This document shows positions 35,583 through 44,310 of a stretch of 64,000 nucleotides of DNA, one piece after another. Position numbers and translations under genes: made by a program. Below the pieces are notes generated by a model. It was not told the DNA's origin and made no database searches. It saw only the letters and a list, made by a program, of their open reading frames with translations. Origin of the DNA: Bacteroidia bacterium (GTDB lineage: Bacteria > Bacteroidota > Bacteroidia > J057); NCBI GenBank assembly GCA_033391075.1, contig JAWPMV010000001.1, positions 4,712,001-4,776,000 on the forward strand. The letters are read 5' to 3'. Numbering within the stretch: position 1 is the stretch's first letter; every line of letters begins with the position of its first letter.

Positions 35583-37583
35583 ATGCAGAGCAAAAATTCA
35601 TATTCACACAAACACTTTTCTTACCAAAGAATCCCTTCCTCCGAAGTACAGATAGGCCATGTACCAGTAGGAGGAAATAATCCGATCCGCATTCAATCCA
35701 TGACCACCACCGATACCATGGATACGATTGGCACCGTTGAGCAAAGCCTGCGCATGGTTGAAGCCGGATGTGAATATGTCCGTATTACTGCCCCCAGCAA
35801 AAAAGAAGCCCACAATCTGGCTGAGATAAAAAAGGAACTCCACAAAAGAGGCTGCAAGGTTCCTTTGGTGGCAGATATCCACTTTACCCCAAATGCTGCA
35901 GAGATAGCTGCCCGGATTGTGGAGAAAGTACGCGTCAATCCAGGCAATTATGCGGATAAAAAGAAATTTGCCGAAATAGACTATACAGATGCCAGTTACC
36001 AAAATGAACTGGATCGCATATATAAGCGTTTCTCTCCCCTGGTCAAGATTTGTAAGGAAGAAGGTACCGCTATGCGAATCGGAACCAATCACGGTTCCCT
36101 TTCAGATCGGATCATGAGTCGTTACGGAGATACTGCTTTAGGAATGGTCGAGTCTGCTCTCGAATTTATTCGTATCTGCGAAGACCACAACTATAGAAAT
36201 CTGGTAGTTTCCATGAAAGCCTCCAATCCACAGGTAATGGTACAGGCATATCGTCTGCTAATGGAGGAAATGCTGAAAAATGGACATGTCTATCCCCTGC
36301 ACCTCGGAGTTACAGAAGCTGGAGAAGGAGAAGATGGTAGAATAAAGTCTGCCCTCGGCATAGGGACCTTGTTGATGGATGGAATTGGAGATACCGTAAG
36401 GGTTTCTCTTACAGAAGAGCCAGAACATGAAATGCCAGTCGCAAATTTCCTTGTGAAACATTTCATAGAGCAAGCCCAGCAATTGCGTACTAAGGATATG
36501 GATGAAAGCGGCCTGCTCCTTCCATTCAACCCCTTTGAATTCAAAAGAAGAGAAAGTATTGAAGTTGTCAATCTGGGTGCGAAACAAGTGCCAAGAGTAG
36601 TCGCTGATATTCGCCACAATTGTGAAGAAGCTTCTTCCCTTTCCGAGATTGGCTATACCTATGTAGAAGCCCTGGATAAGTACAATTTTTCAGATGTTGC
36701 TTCCGATTATGTCTACCTGGGTTCACAAGTAGTCCCTTATGAACTGCCAGGAGGATTAAAACGCATCTACGATTTTGATACCTGGCGCATGTTGGCAGAT
36801 CGGGATACAAACTTTCCTTTCTTTGAGTCTCCCAAAGCCTGGACAAATAAAACAGAGGCAAGTGAAAGCCTCAATTTTATCCAACTGAAACCGGAGAATT
36901 GGAAGGAAGTAGCCCAAAATGCACAAAACTACGAGAACTGCTCCTTTGTATTGGCTTCAGATTCTCCCTTGCCTTCCTATGATTGGCGGCAAATGATCTA
37001 TGGATTGATGGAAGCAGGTCTGAAGGCTCCCTTTATCCTGAAAATGAGCTTGCCAGCTAGTTTTGATTACTATAGTGATGATGAATTGCCGACCCATGTT
37101 CGCATAGATGAAGAAGCTAAAACCCAGCTTGCTTTGAGTAGCAATGGAAGTAGCCTGTTGGTGGATGGACTGGTAGAGGGACTTTGGATGGAGAAAGCAG
37201 ATAGCTGTCGCATCCGGACAGCTTTTGGCATGCTGCAATTGGCTAGACTACGAATCACCAAAACAGAATATATCTCCTGCCCTTCTTGCGGAAGGACTCT
37301 TTTCGATCTGCAAGAAACTACGGCGCGGATCCGGAAACGTACCGAACACCTCAAAGGAGTTAAAATCGGTATTATGGGCTGCATAGTAAATGGACCAGGA
37401 GAAATGGCGGATGCCGACTATGGATATGTAGGAGTTGGACCGGGAAAAATCTCTTTATACAGAGGAAAAGAGGTCATTGAAAAAGGAGTCCCCACAGAAC
37501 ATGCCGTTGATAAACTCATCGACCTGATCCGTGAGGACGGCAATTGGGTTGAACCTGCAGGAGAAATTCAATCTGTCTCCTAA
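35583..37583 (+). CDS. ispG: 4-hydroxy-3-methylbut-2-enyl diphosphate synthase, long three-domain form
   Basis: 666 residues, against ~370 in the common bacterial form. The N-terminal TIM barrel (~1-290) has IQSMTTTDTMDT, EAGCEYVRIT, PLVADIHFTP, KVRVNPGNY and RIGTNHGSLS. A large insert (~290-550) is typical of the plant/Chlamydia/Bacteroidota type. The C-terminal [4Fe-4S] domain has CPSCGRTLFDL (Cys566, Cys569) and GCIVNGPGE (Cys600) plus MADADYGYVG. IspG reduces MEcPP to HMBPP in the MEP isoprenoid pathway. IspH, the next enzyme, is encoded at 59.4-60.6 kb. The stop codon is 9 bp from the end of a convergent gene, with no terminator between them. Confidence 0.95.
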   Translation: MQSKNSYSHKHFSYQRIPSSEVQIGHVPVGGNNPIRIQSMTTTDTMDTIGTVEQSLRMVEAGCEYVRITAPSKKEAHNLAEIKKELHKRGCKVPLVADIHFTPNAAEIAARIVEKVRVNPGNYADKKKFAEIDYTDASYQNELDRIYKRFSPLVKICKEEGTAMRIGTNHGSLSDRIMSRYGDTALGMVESALEFIRICEDHNYRNLVVSMKASNPQVMVQAYRLLMEEMLKNGHVYPLHLGVTEAGEGEDGRIKSALGIGTLLMDGIGDTVRVSLTEEPEHEMPVANFLVKHFIEQAQQLRTKDMDESGLLLPFNPFEFKRRESIEVVNLGAKQVPRVVADIRHNCEEASSLSEIGYTYVEALDKYNFSDVASDYVYLGSQVVPYELPGGLKRIYDFDTWRMLADRDTNFPFFESPKAWTNKTEASESLNFIQLKPENWKEVAQNAQNYENCSFVLASDSPLPSYDWRQMIYGLMEAGLKAPFILKMSLPASFDYYSDDELPTHVRIDEEAKTQLALSSNGSSLLVDGLVEGLWMEKADSCRIRTAFGMLQLARLRITKTEYISCPSCGRTLFDLQETTARIRKRTEHLKGVKIGIMGCIVNGPGEMADADYGYVGVGPGKISLYRGKEVIEKGVPTEHAVDKLIDLIREDGNWVEPAGEIQSVS

Positions 37584-37592
37584 GCGGATTTC

Positions 37593-38375
37593 CTAAAACT
37601 TACCGCCATTAACAGGATTGTCGGGTACGGGTTCTACATTGTCCCAGTGCTCGACTACTTTCCCTTTTTCAATTCTGAAAATATCTACTTGAGCGTATTC
37701 TTGATCTATTTTATCGTCTTTCCATCTTGCTTTGCATAAAGTGGATACAAAGTTTCCTTTCCCTACTAACAATACAATCTCCTCATATCTGAGCGGAGGA
37801 TTGGGAGCATTGGCCAAATCATAAAAATGCTGAAAGCCGTCTGCGACATCTTTGTTATGCTGTATATAGGTTTCAGTAGAAATATATTGCCCCAGCTTAC
37901 TCGGATCACCGCCTGACATTAAGGCATCCTTGATCAGGTTTTCCACCAGTTTTTTATTCTCCTCAGTCTTATCCAGGTCTGTAATTTCTGTAGCTCCATC
38001 GATAGAAGTATGACCAGAAGGCGTTTTTGGCACATAAGCAGAAATCACATCCCAGTGCTCGACAATCTTATCATTTTCATCATAATCAAAAAAGTCTGTG
38101 GTTATCCATTCAGCTTCTCCCTCATTGATGTTCTGGTAAGCTTGTAGAAAGACTTTATTTCCATCTTCCCATCCACGAATGATCTGGATATCCCTTTTTG
38201 GACATCTTTTTACAAAGTCCCCAAAGAATTCGATGAAACCTTCCTGTCCGTCTTTTACCCCAGTACTATGCTGGGTATAACGGTCGCCAGTGTATTTGTA
38301 AACGGCTTCTTTATAATTACCATCTCTGATTCCCTCGAGGTACAGATTTTTTGCGTTTTCGAGTTTTTGGCCCAT
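37593..38375 (-). CDS. Two-domain SnoaL/NTF2-like protein
   Basis: The ATG at 38375 (MGQKLENAKNLYLEGIRDG) is chosen over a TTG 33 bp upstream. The 260 residues contain two tandem SnoaL-like alpha+beta cone domains: ~5-125 (YTQHSTGVKDGQEGFIEFF, FLQAYQNINEGEAEWITTDFFDYDENDKIVEHWDV split over strands) and ~135-260 (YIQHNKDVADGFQHFYDL, VDIFRIEKGKVVEHWD). The repeated KIVEHWD/KVVEHWD ends show internal duplication. Relatives include polyketide-cyclase-like and steroid-isomerase-like proteins, and many have no known substrate. No signal peptide. It lies 85 bp downstream of an AraC regulator on the same strand. Confidence 0.82.
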   Translation of the reverse strand: MGQKLENAKNLYLEGIRDGNYKEAVYKYTGDRYTQHSTGVKDGQEGFIEFFGDFVKRCPKRDIQIIRGWEDGNKVFLQAYQNINEGEAEWITTDFFDYDENDKIVEHWDVISAYVPKTPSGHTSIDGATEITDLDKTEENKKLVENLIKDALMSGGDPSKLGQYISTETYIQHNKDVADGFQHFYDLANAPNPPLRYEEIVLLVGKGNFVSTLCKARWKDDKIDQEYAQVDIFRIEKGKVVEHWDNVEPVPDNPVNGGKF

Positions 38376-38459
38376 AATTAATTGATTCAAATTTCTTGTA
38401 GGAAACAAAAATCTGCAATCTCTGGGAAAATGAATAGGTAAATGTGGGCGAAAAAAAGG

Positions 38460-39344
38460 TCAATCCTGCCCCTTGAATAAATTCTGCTCTCGAAACATAT
38501 GCGGGGTAATTGACAGCTGCTTCTTGAAGAACTTTACAAAATTGCTCAATTCATCAAATCCCATTTTATAAGAAATTTCTTTGATTGATAGACTGCTAGC
38601 CAACAGATTTCTCCGGGCTTCCAGCATGAGATAGTCATCGATAAATTGCTTGGCTGTCTTATTGGTAAAGCTTTTACAGAGCTTATTGAGGCTTTTGTAG
38701 GAAAGGGAAAGTTTAGCTGCATAATCCAGCCCATTTCGAGTTTTATCAAAGTCCTTTTCCACCAGTAAGCGAAAGGAGTTGAACACCTCGTATTGCCCTT
38801 GTTTTTGACTTGTCTTTTCTACCTCCAGATTTGCCCTCTCCAGCCTGAGTAAAAAAACAGATAAGAGAGCAGCAAGGATGTGATTTTTGCCAAAATCTGA
38901 ATCATGCTCTAGTTCTTTGCTTATCTCATCGAGCAGGCTTTGTCCAAAAGTCTGATGTTTGAGCAATGGAGAATTGATATGATAATTGTACAGGCGACTC
39001 AGGAGTTTCAAAGTCTGTTCAGAAAAGTAATGGAGGACAAAGTCTTCTGTAAATAACAGCAAATAGCCCGCATAGTCAGGGTTCTCCTGAAAAGCATGTA
39101 CCTGGCCTTTGGCTATCATTAGCACATCTCCGGATTCTATTTGATACTCCTGAAAATCTACCATATGCTTCCCTTTCCCCTCCATAGGCAGCAATATTAT
39201 GTTGAAGTCGGGACGATGAGGTTTTTGAGGGTTATGGTTTAAGCTATCCAGGTTCCGGGAAAAAAGCTCCTCCACTTTTACAATTTCAAGCTGAAGATTT
39301 TCAGGATTCGGTCGAAAAGATATGCTGGGAATATCTGCCCTCAT
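38460..39344 (-). CDS. AraC-family transcriptional regulator
   Basis: The ATG at 39344 is preferred to the TTG at 39368. The 294 residues comprise an N-terminal cupin-like sensor region (FNIILLPMEGKGKHMVDFQEYQI, then GDVLMIAKGQVHAF) and a C-terminal double helix-turn-helix. In that DNA-binding part are KLSLSYKSLNKLCKSFTNKTAKQFI and LSIKEISYKMGFDELSNFVKFFKKQ (given as family-typical segments), followed by TPHMFR. It probably controls the adjacent SnoaL-like gene or other small-molecule-response genes. The effector is unknown. Confidence 0.9.
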   Translation of the reverse strand: MRADIPSISFRPNPENLQLEIVKVEELFSRNLDSLNHNPQKPHRPDFNIILLPMEGKGKHMVDFQEYQIESGDVLMIAKGQVHAFQENPDYAGYLLLFTEDFVLHYFSEQTLKLLSRLYNYHINSPLLKHQTFGQSLLDEISKELEHDSDFGKNHILAALLSVFLLRLERANLEVEKTSQKQGQYEVFNSFRLLVEKDFDKTRNGLDYAAKLSLSYKSLNKLCKSFTNKTAKQFIDDYLMLEARRNLLASSLSIKEISYKMGFDELSNFVKFFKKQLSITPHMFREQNLFKGQD

Positions 39345-39399
39345 GCAAGCAAGATATTTAAATCTCAACTAAGATGATGCATATCTGTGGAAGAATGAT

Positions 39400-40251
39400 T
39401 CAATCCTGTTTATCCAGTAGATATGGGTCCAGGAAATTAAAAACCGTATCAAAATGCTCCAGAGGTTCTGCATGCCCTCCTTCAAAGATCAGCTTTTTTA
39501 CTTCGAAAGGGAATTGATGTTCCTCCAGGTGTTTTTGCAATTCCTCCGTCATCAAAGCTGAGGGCCACATTTCATCCTGATCTGCAGCCATCAGCAAAAT
39601 AGGTCCTCCTATCTTTTCAGCCGGAATTCGACTCTTTTCAAGGGCCTCCTGATCTTCCAACATATAGCTGAAAGCAGTATGCAGATCGCCTTCCAACATA
39701 GGTTTGAGGGTCTTGAGTGGAGCAGGCGAAAATGGAATTTCCTCTCCTTCAAAACTCCAGCTCGAAGTATTGGCCCAGGGAGTAAGGGCTGGAAAACTCA
39801 CATGAGCAGGAACGATAGCCACGACTGCATTTATCTCTGGATATTGGCTGGCCAGATTCAGGACCAGCTCTCCCCCTTTTGATCCACCAATCAGGCCAAT
39901 CTTAGGTACACTCCTATAGGTTTTGATGCTGTCATAGATAGCATCCAGGGGAATCCGATCCAGATAGGCAGAGGTGTTTTCCATACCAAAGTAGCCGATC
40001 GCAAGGAAATCATAGCCTCTTTCCTGAAAATCCATCCTGACTTCTTTCCAGTAATCACTTGCCCAGGCATTTCCTCCTTCTCCTCCTCCAAATCCTACAA
40101 CCAAAGCCCGGCTTTCTCCAAAAGCGGGGAAAAATTCACAATCAAGCTTTCCGTGATTTTGAGGAATGGGTGGGGTGTAAAGGAATAAAAATGCGATTCC
40201 GACACAAAGCAAAAGCAAAACAAACAGAAGCAATTTTTTCAGAAATTTCAT
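39400..40251 (-). CDS. Alpha/beta hydrolase related to BAAT/acyl-CoA thioesterase C-terminal family
   Basis: The ATG at 40251 (MKFLKKLLLFVLLLLC) is preferred to an in-frame GTG two codons upstream. An N-terminal hydrophobic segment indicates export or membrane anchoring. The 283 residues have an alpha/beta-hydrolase core with a GGSKGG nucleophile elbow (Ser124), an acid residue in AADQDEMWPS (Asp226) and a catalytic His in GGHAEP (His260). The GGEGGNAW loop and the positions of the triad fit the bile-acid-CoA:amino-acid N-acyltransferase/thioesterase C-terminal domain. The triad is complete, unlike the T9SS hydrolase at 6.9 kb. The substrate is unknown. Confidence 0.85.
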   Translation of the reverse strand: MKFLKKLLLFVLLLLCVGIAFLFLYTPPIPQNHGKLDCEFFPAFGESRALVVGFGGGEGGNAWASDYWKEVRMDFQERGYDFLAIGYFGMENTSAYLDRIPLDAIYDSIKTYRSVPKIGLIGGSKGGELVLNLASQYPEINAVVAIVPAHVSFPALTPWANTSSWSFEGEEIPFSPAPLKTLKPMLEGDLHTAFSYMLEDQEALEKSRIPAEKIGGPILLMAADQDEMWPSALMTEELQKHLEEHQFPFEVKKLIFEGGHAEPLEHFDTVFNFLDPYLLDKQD

Positions 40252-40346
40252 GGGCACATAATTAAGGTATTCCCAAAATTATGTTCGCTCGTCCCCATTT
40301 CCTTTGACCTAAGTCACAAAATGTACTTGTACGTAAACCTCTCCCC

Positions 40347-40907
40347 CTATCCCCGCCGTATCCTGCTCAAAGTCTCTCTTGCAATCCCCAGATAAGAAGC
40401 AATCATGCCCAGGGGAATTCGATGTTGTATATGGGAATAGTTCTCTGCGAAGTGATCGTACTTTTCTTTGGCAGAACTAAAGCGCAAAGAAACAATTCGG
40501 GTAAACATATGCCTGAACATGCTTCCCATATCCAGACGAGAATAACGCTCCATTTCCGGGAAATGCTCAAATAAATACATCAGGTCTTCTACATGCAGAC
40601 TATATGCTTCAGTATCTTCAATGGCATCTATGTAGTATTCATCTATTTCCTGCATCATAAAGCTCCGTGGCGAATTGATCCATTCTTTTTCACTACAGAA
40701 AAACTCACTTACCTCTTTGCCATCTTTCAAAAAATACAAACGCAATATCCCTGAACTAATAAAATAACTCTTTTTACACAGCTGATCTGCATGATGTACA
40801 AGACTCCCTTTCTTTAAAGAATGAGTATCCATCCGCTCCTGAAGAGCTGCTCGGAGGTCCTTATTCAGCGGAATGTAAGAGGAAATGGTATCAAAAAGAT
40901 CTCTCAT
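40347..40907 (-). CDS. Crp/Fnr-family transcriptional regulator
   Basis: 186 residues with an N-terminal cyclic-nucleotide-binding-type beta-roll (LKKGSLVHHADQLCKKSYFISSGILRLYF in pieces; VSEFFCSEKEWI), a dimerisation helix (~125-160) and a C-terminal helix-turn-helix (RIPLGMIASYLGIARETLSRIRR). There is no Fnr-type N-terminal cysteine cluster. Such short Bacteroidota Crp-like regulators often have no known ligand. It lies between the hydrolase gene and a terminator and may be the first gene of the downstream reverse-strand run. Confidence 0.9.
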   Translation of the reverse strand: MRDLFDTISSYIPLNKDLRAALQERMDTHSLKKGSLVHHADQLCKKSYFISSGILRLYFLKDGKEVSEFFCSEKEWINSPRSFMMQEIDEYYIDAIEDTEAYSLHVEDLMYLFEHFPEMERYSRLDMGSMFRHMFTRIVSLRFSSAKEKYDHFAENYSHIQHRIPLGMIASYLGIARETLSRIRRG

Positions 40908-40957
40908 GGAGGATAGAAATTAGCAGCCTAAGTTATCCAGAAATTTCATTCAAACAG

Positions 40958-40987
40958 AAAAAGGCAACGACCCATCGCTGCCTTTTT
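40958..40987 (-). terminator. Terminator after the ACP-methyltransferase unit
   Basis: AAAAAGGCA and TGCCTTTTT pair, with inner CGA/TCG pairs after one mismatch, around a CCCA loop. On the reverse strand the 3' arm ends in a T run, 28 bp past the methyltransferase stop. Confidence 0.8.
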
Positions 40988-41014
40988 CATCCCTATCATC
41001 CTAATCTTAATACA

Positions 41015-41914
41015 CTAGGCCCTGCGCAGGAAGGCCGCATACATCATGGGTAATTTAAAACGCTCTGCCAGCTCCTTCGACATATTATCTGTATACATAT
41101 GCGTTTCTTCCACTATTTCCAGACCTGCTTCACGAACCAGATCCCGAATTTCCTCCGCATTTCTAAACAGATAGATATGATCAATCATAGGTGCATTGGC
41201 AGGAGTTGTCATATAGATCATCCCCGACTCAGTCAAAAGATTCCGAGCTTTCACTAACATAGAAAGCGGATCCTCCAAATGTTCGATAAGTTCTCCCATC
41301 GTGATAAGTCCATACTTATCCTCCGGGTTCATATCGAAGATATTTTGTAAATAAAAGTTGATTCCTTCTTCCTGAATGAGGCTTTTGGACATCTCCAGAG
41401 AGGTAGGACTGATATCAACTACATCGTATTTCGTTTCTTTTCCAATGATTCTTACAGCCTCTAAGAGGTAAAGCCCATGTCCTGCTCCAACTTCCAGGTA
41501 CTTCTTGATCGGAAGCTGCTCTCTTTCCAAAAAGCGTGAGAAGAAATGAAAACGTTCATACTGATCCGGCCATAGAAATTGAGCCAGCGTAAGTCCATGC
41601 ATATGATAATCCATGATCTCTGGCTGGTTGTAGATGGCCTCATTTACGGCTTCAAAAGAAGTATTGGGATACTGCTCATGTTTTACGAAGTCTTTATATA
41701 GCTCATTCATATCCTCCCGCATCTTTACATAGCAGGAAGCTACATGATCCATCGGGATTTCCTGATTTTGCCAGAAATCCATAAAGGCATCATAAAAACG
41801 ATCTGCATGTAAGAAGAATTCTTCGTCGCGCTCTTTCAATTCGCGCTTGAGCTTTTTGGCATGTTTAGCGTCGAGATGTGAAATCTCCTCGACCAATTGT
41901 TCGATGACTCTCAT
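41015..41914 (-). CDS. Class I SAM-dependent methyltransferase
   Basis: 299 residues. An N-terminal helical region (~1-125) precedes a Rossmann-type methyltransferase core. Motif I is YLEVGAGHGLYLLEA near residue 145; later come YDVVDISPTSLEMSK, NIFDMNPEDKYGLITMGELIEHLEDP and GMIYMTTPANAP. The core is of the SAM-dependent O/N/C-methyltransferase type (Methyltransf_11/12-like). It is the second gene of a unit beginning with an acyl carrier protein, so a carrier-bound substrate is plausible (inference). Confidence 0.85.
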   Translation of the reverse strand: MRVIEQLVEEISHLDAKHAKKLKRELKERDEEFFLHADRFYDAFMDFWQNQEIPMDHVASCYVKMREDMNELYKDFVKHEQYPNTSFEAVNEAIYNQPEIMDYHMHGLTLAQFLWPDQYERFHFFSRFLEREQLPIKKYLEVGAGHGLYLLEAVRIIGKETKYDVVDISPTSLEMSKSLIQEEGINFYLQNIFDMNPEDKYGLITMGELIEHLEDPLSMLVKARNLLTESGMIYMTTPANAPMIDHIYLFRNAEEIRDLVREAGLEIVEETHMYTDNMSKELAERFKLPMMYAAFLRRA

Positions 41915-41955
41915 GGGTTGATGATGGGAATAAATGATAGAGTGGAAAAAGAGTA

Positions 41956-42210
41956 TTAGCTAAGTTCTGCATTCACTCTTGCCAGAATGGCGTCGCAAAT
42001 AGAGCCTACATTGGCGAATTCCTGTACTTCCTGTGTTTTAAACTGAAGTTTAAAATGCTTTTCTACAGATACGATTAGCTGTATATGGCTCAATGAATCC
42101 CATTCCTCGATATCTTCTGCAACCGTTTCTGGCGAAAGAACGATTTCCTCATTGTCCAAAACATCTACATAAATTTCATTAAGAGCTTGTAATACGGCTT
42201 GTTTGTTCAT
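41956..42210 (-). CDS. Acyl carrier protein
   Basis: The ATG at 42210 (MNKQAVLQALNEIY) gives an 84-residue protein of normal ACP size; an upstream in-frame start would add an implausible tail. The DSLSH motif places the phosphopantetheine-bearing serine at Ser39, preceded by a typical acidic helix (AEDIEEW). It is not in a fatty-acid operon but next to a methyltransferase and divergent from an FkbH-like gene. It is therefore likely to be a dedicated carrier. A 4'-phosphopantetheinyl transferase is encoded at 52.8 kb. Confidence 0.88.
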   Translation of the reverse strand: MNKQAVLQALNEIYVDVLDNEEIVLSPETVAEDIEEWDSLSHIQLIVSVEKHFKLQFKTQEVQEFANVGSICDAILARVNAELS

Positions 42211-42273
42211 GTTTGAATGATTTTGCATCGAAACAAAGGCAATTTGAAGGATATTAATAATCAAGAAGCAAAT

Positions 42274-42313
42274 AAATATTACAGATGTTTATTTTTTTTG
42301 TAATATTTTACAA
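42274..42313. promoter_or_regulatory. Dyad in the ACP/FkbH divergent promoter region
   Basis: AAATATTACA (42274-42283) and TGTAATATTT (42299-42308) are perfect 10-bp inverted repeats. TTGTAA-TATT-TTACAA (42298-42313) overlaps the right arm. The intergenic region is 170 bp and divergent. It could be an operator controlling both units; no cognate regulator is proven. Confidence 0.35.
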
Positions 42314-42380
42314 TCAATGTACTTTTTGATTTTAGGCTTTAATGCTAAGCTTGTCACATCAATAGAAAATCGAACATTAC

Positions 42381-44102
42381 ATGACAAGTACATTTAGTTT
42401 CCAGACCCTCAAAAAGAATTTGAAAAAAGACCATGGGTCTTTACCTCAAATCAAAATTTCTCTACTCGGAGACGCTGCCACCCAACTACTGGGCCAAGCT
42501 ATCAGGGGCTATGGCTACGAAAGGAAAATAGATATTCAATTACATGAAGGAGACTATGATCAGATAGACCTTCAACTAAATGATCCCGATTCAGATTTTT
42601 ATCAGCATAATTCCGATTATGTTTTTATTCATAAAACCAGCTATAAACTCAGGGCTAGATTTGGCAAGACCCCACTGGAAAAGAAAGGAGATTTCGCCAA
42701 ACATTGCATTTTCCAATTCAAACACTACATAGAAAGTATAAATGCAGCTACTTCCTCCCGCATCATCATCTCCAATTTCCCGGAGATCAGGGATAGAGTT
42801 TTTGGCAATTATGGCAATAAAGTACAGCAGTCCTGGACCTATCAATTGAGAAAACTCAATTTCGAGCTGATGGAGCTTGCACAGGAATACGACAATGTTT
42901 TTATCAATGATGTCGCTTCTCTCCAACACTTAAAAGGACAGGAATTTGCCCATGATTCCAAGACCTATATCAATGCCAGCATGCCGGAGAGTCTGGACTT
43001 TGTACCACTCTTAGCCCGAAACATGGTGGATATCGTTTTGAGCATTTATGGGAGATTCAAAAAATGCCTCATCCTTGATCTGGATAATACCAGCTGGGGA
43101 GGCATCATTGGAGACGATGGATTGGAAGGCATACAAGTTGGAGATTTAGGTATTGGAAAAGCATTCAATGAACTCCAGCAATGGGCCAAACAACTCAAGG
43201 ACAGAGGCATCATTCTGGCCATTTGCAGCAAGAATACCGAATCCGTGGCCAAAGAGCCTTTCGAGAAACATCCCGAAATGGTCCTCCGATTGGATGACAT
43301 TTCTGTTTTTGTAGCTAATTGGGAAAATAAGGCAGACAATATTCGCTTCATTCAGCAGGTCCTCAATATTGGCTTTGATTCCATGGTCTTTCTGGATGAT
43401 AATCCTTTCGAAAGAAATCTTGTCAGAAGTGAATTACCAGAGGTGACGGTACCAGAACTTCCAGAGGATCCCGCTCATTACCTGTCTTTTGTAGAAGAAC
43501 TCAATCTTTTTGAAAGCAGTTCCTTCTCAAATGAGGATAGCGGTAGAACCAAAAAATACCAGGAAGAAGCAGATAGAGCCAAACTCAAGCAAAACTTCGG
43601 TTCTATAGCTGATTATTTGCAAAGCCTGGAAATGAAAGGAAAGTTTGCTGGCTTTGACAGTTTCCATGTGCCGAGATTGGCCCAGCTGAGTCAAAGATCC
43701 AATCAATTCAACCTGCGCACCATCCGATATGACGAACAACAGATCAAGGATATCATCGCCGCTGACAATCGAATGGGATTCTATATAAAATTGGAAGATA
43801 AGTTTGGGGAATATGGATTGATCAGTTTTTTGATCCTGGATATACAAGCAGATGCACTCTTTATCGATACCTGGATCATGAGTTGTCGGGTCTTGAAAAG
43901 AGATGTAGAAAAGTATGTCCTGAATAAACTGGTCGAAAAAGCAGAAGAATTGGGCAAGTCAAAGATCATCGGCGAGTACTTAGCCACACCGAAAAACGCC
44001 CTGGTGAAAGAACACTATAAAGATCTGGGATTCCGGGAAGAAAATGGTCTATGGATACTGGATACCAAATCTTATAAAGCCAGAACACATTTCATCCAAT
44101 AA
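42381..44102 (+). CDS. FkbH-like HAD phosphatase/glyceryl-transfer protein with C-terminal acyltransferase-like domain
   Basis: 573 residues. The N-terminal ~200 residues resemble an SGNH-like region (LLGDAATQLLGQAI; IISNFPEI). The central HAD-IIIC phosphatase domain has the nucleophile motif DLDNT (233-237) in LILDLDNTSWGG, and VFLDDNPFERNLVR. The C-terminal ~150 residues are GNAT-like (RLAQLSQRSNQFNLRTIRY, FIDTWIMSCRVLKRDVE). In methoxymalonyl-ACP pathways FkbH takes glyceryl from 1,3-bisphosphoglycerate onto an ACP. Here the ACP and a methyltransferase are divergently encoded, but FkbI/FkbK dehydrogenases are not seen. In this polysaccharide neighbourhood a glyceryl/lactyl decoration of a glycan is a plausible use. 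Confidence 0.85.
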   Translation: MTSTFSFQTLKKNLKKDHGSLPQIKISLLGDAATQLLGQAIRGYGYERKIDIQLHEGDYDQIDLQLNDPDSDFYQHNSDYVFIHKTSYKLRARFGKTPLEKKGDFAKHCIFQFKHYIESINAATSSRIIISNFPEIRDRVFGNYGNKVQQSWTYQLRKLNFELMELAQEYDNVFINDVASLQHLKGQEFAHDSKTYINASMPESLDFVPLLARNMVDIVLSIYGRFKKCLILDLDNTSWGGIIGDDGLEGIQVGDLGIGKAFNELQQWAKQLKDRGIILAICSKNTESVAKEPFEKHPEMVLRLDDISVFVANWENKADNIRFIQQVLNIGFDSMVFLDDNPFERNLVRSELPEVTVPELPEDPAHYLSFVEELNLFESSSFSNEDSGRTKKYQEEADRAKLKQNFGSIADYLQSLEMKGKFAGFDSFHVPRLAQLSQRSNQFNLRTIRYDEQQIKDIIAADNRMGFYIKLEDKFGEYGLISFLILDIQADALFIDTWIMSCRVLKRDVEKYVLNKLVEKAEELGKSKIIGEYLATPKNALVKEHYKDLGFREENGLWILDTKSYKARTHFIQ

Positions 44103-44133
44103 TTTGGATAGCATATACAAATAAGGTCTAATC

Positions 44134-44174
44134 CAAAAAAAGAAGCCATGCAAGATGCTGGCTTCTTTTTTTTT
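44134..44174 (+). terminator. Terminator after the FkbH-like gene
   Basis: AGAAGCCA and TGGCTTCT pair, extended by A/T runs, around a 10-nt loop, followed by T8 or more. Confidence 0.9.
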
Positions 44175-44310
44175 ATAAATGGATCGAAATAGCCTCCACA
44201 ACCTATTGAACGAGTATTCAATCTTAATAATCAATGTTTGATTTGTATATTTTATCAATTGGAAAGTACGACAAATTGACAAATATTTGGGAGTTGATTA
44301 ATAAGATTAA

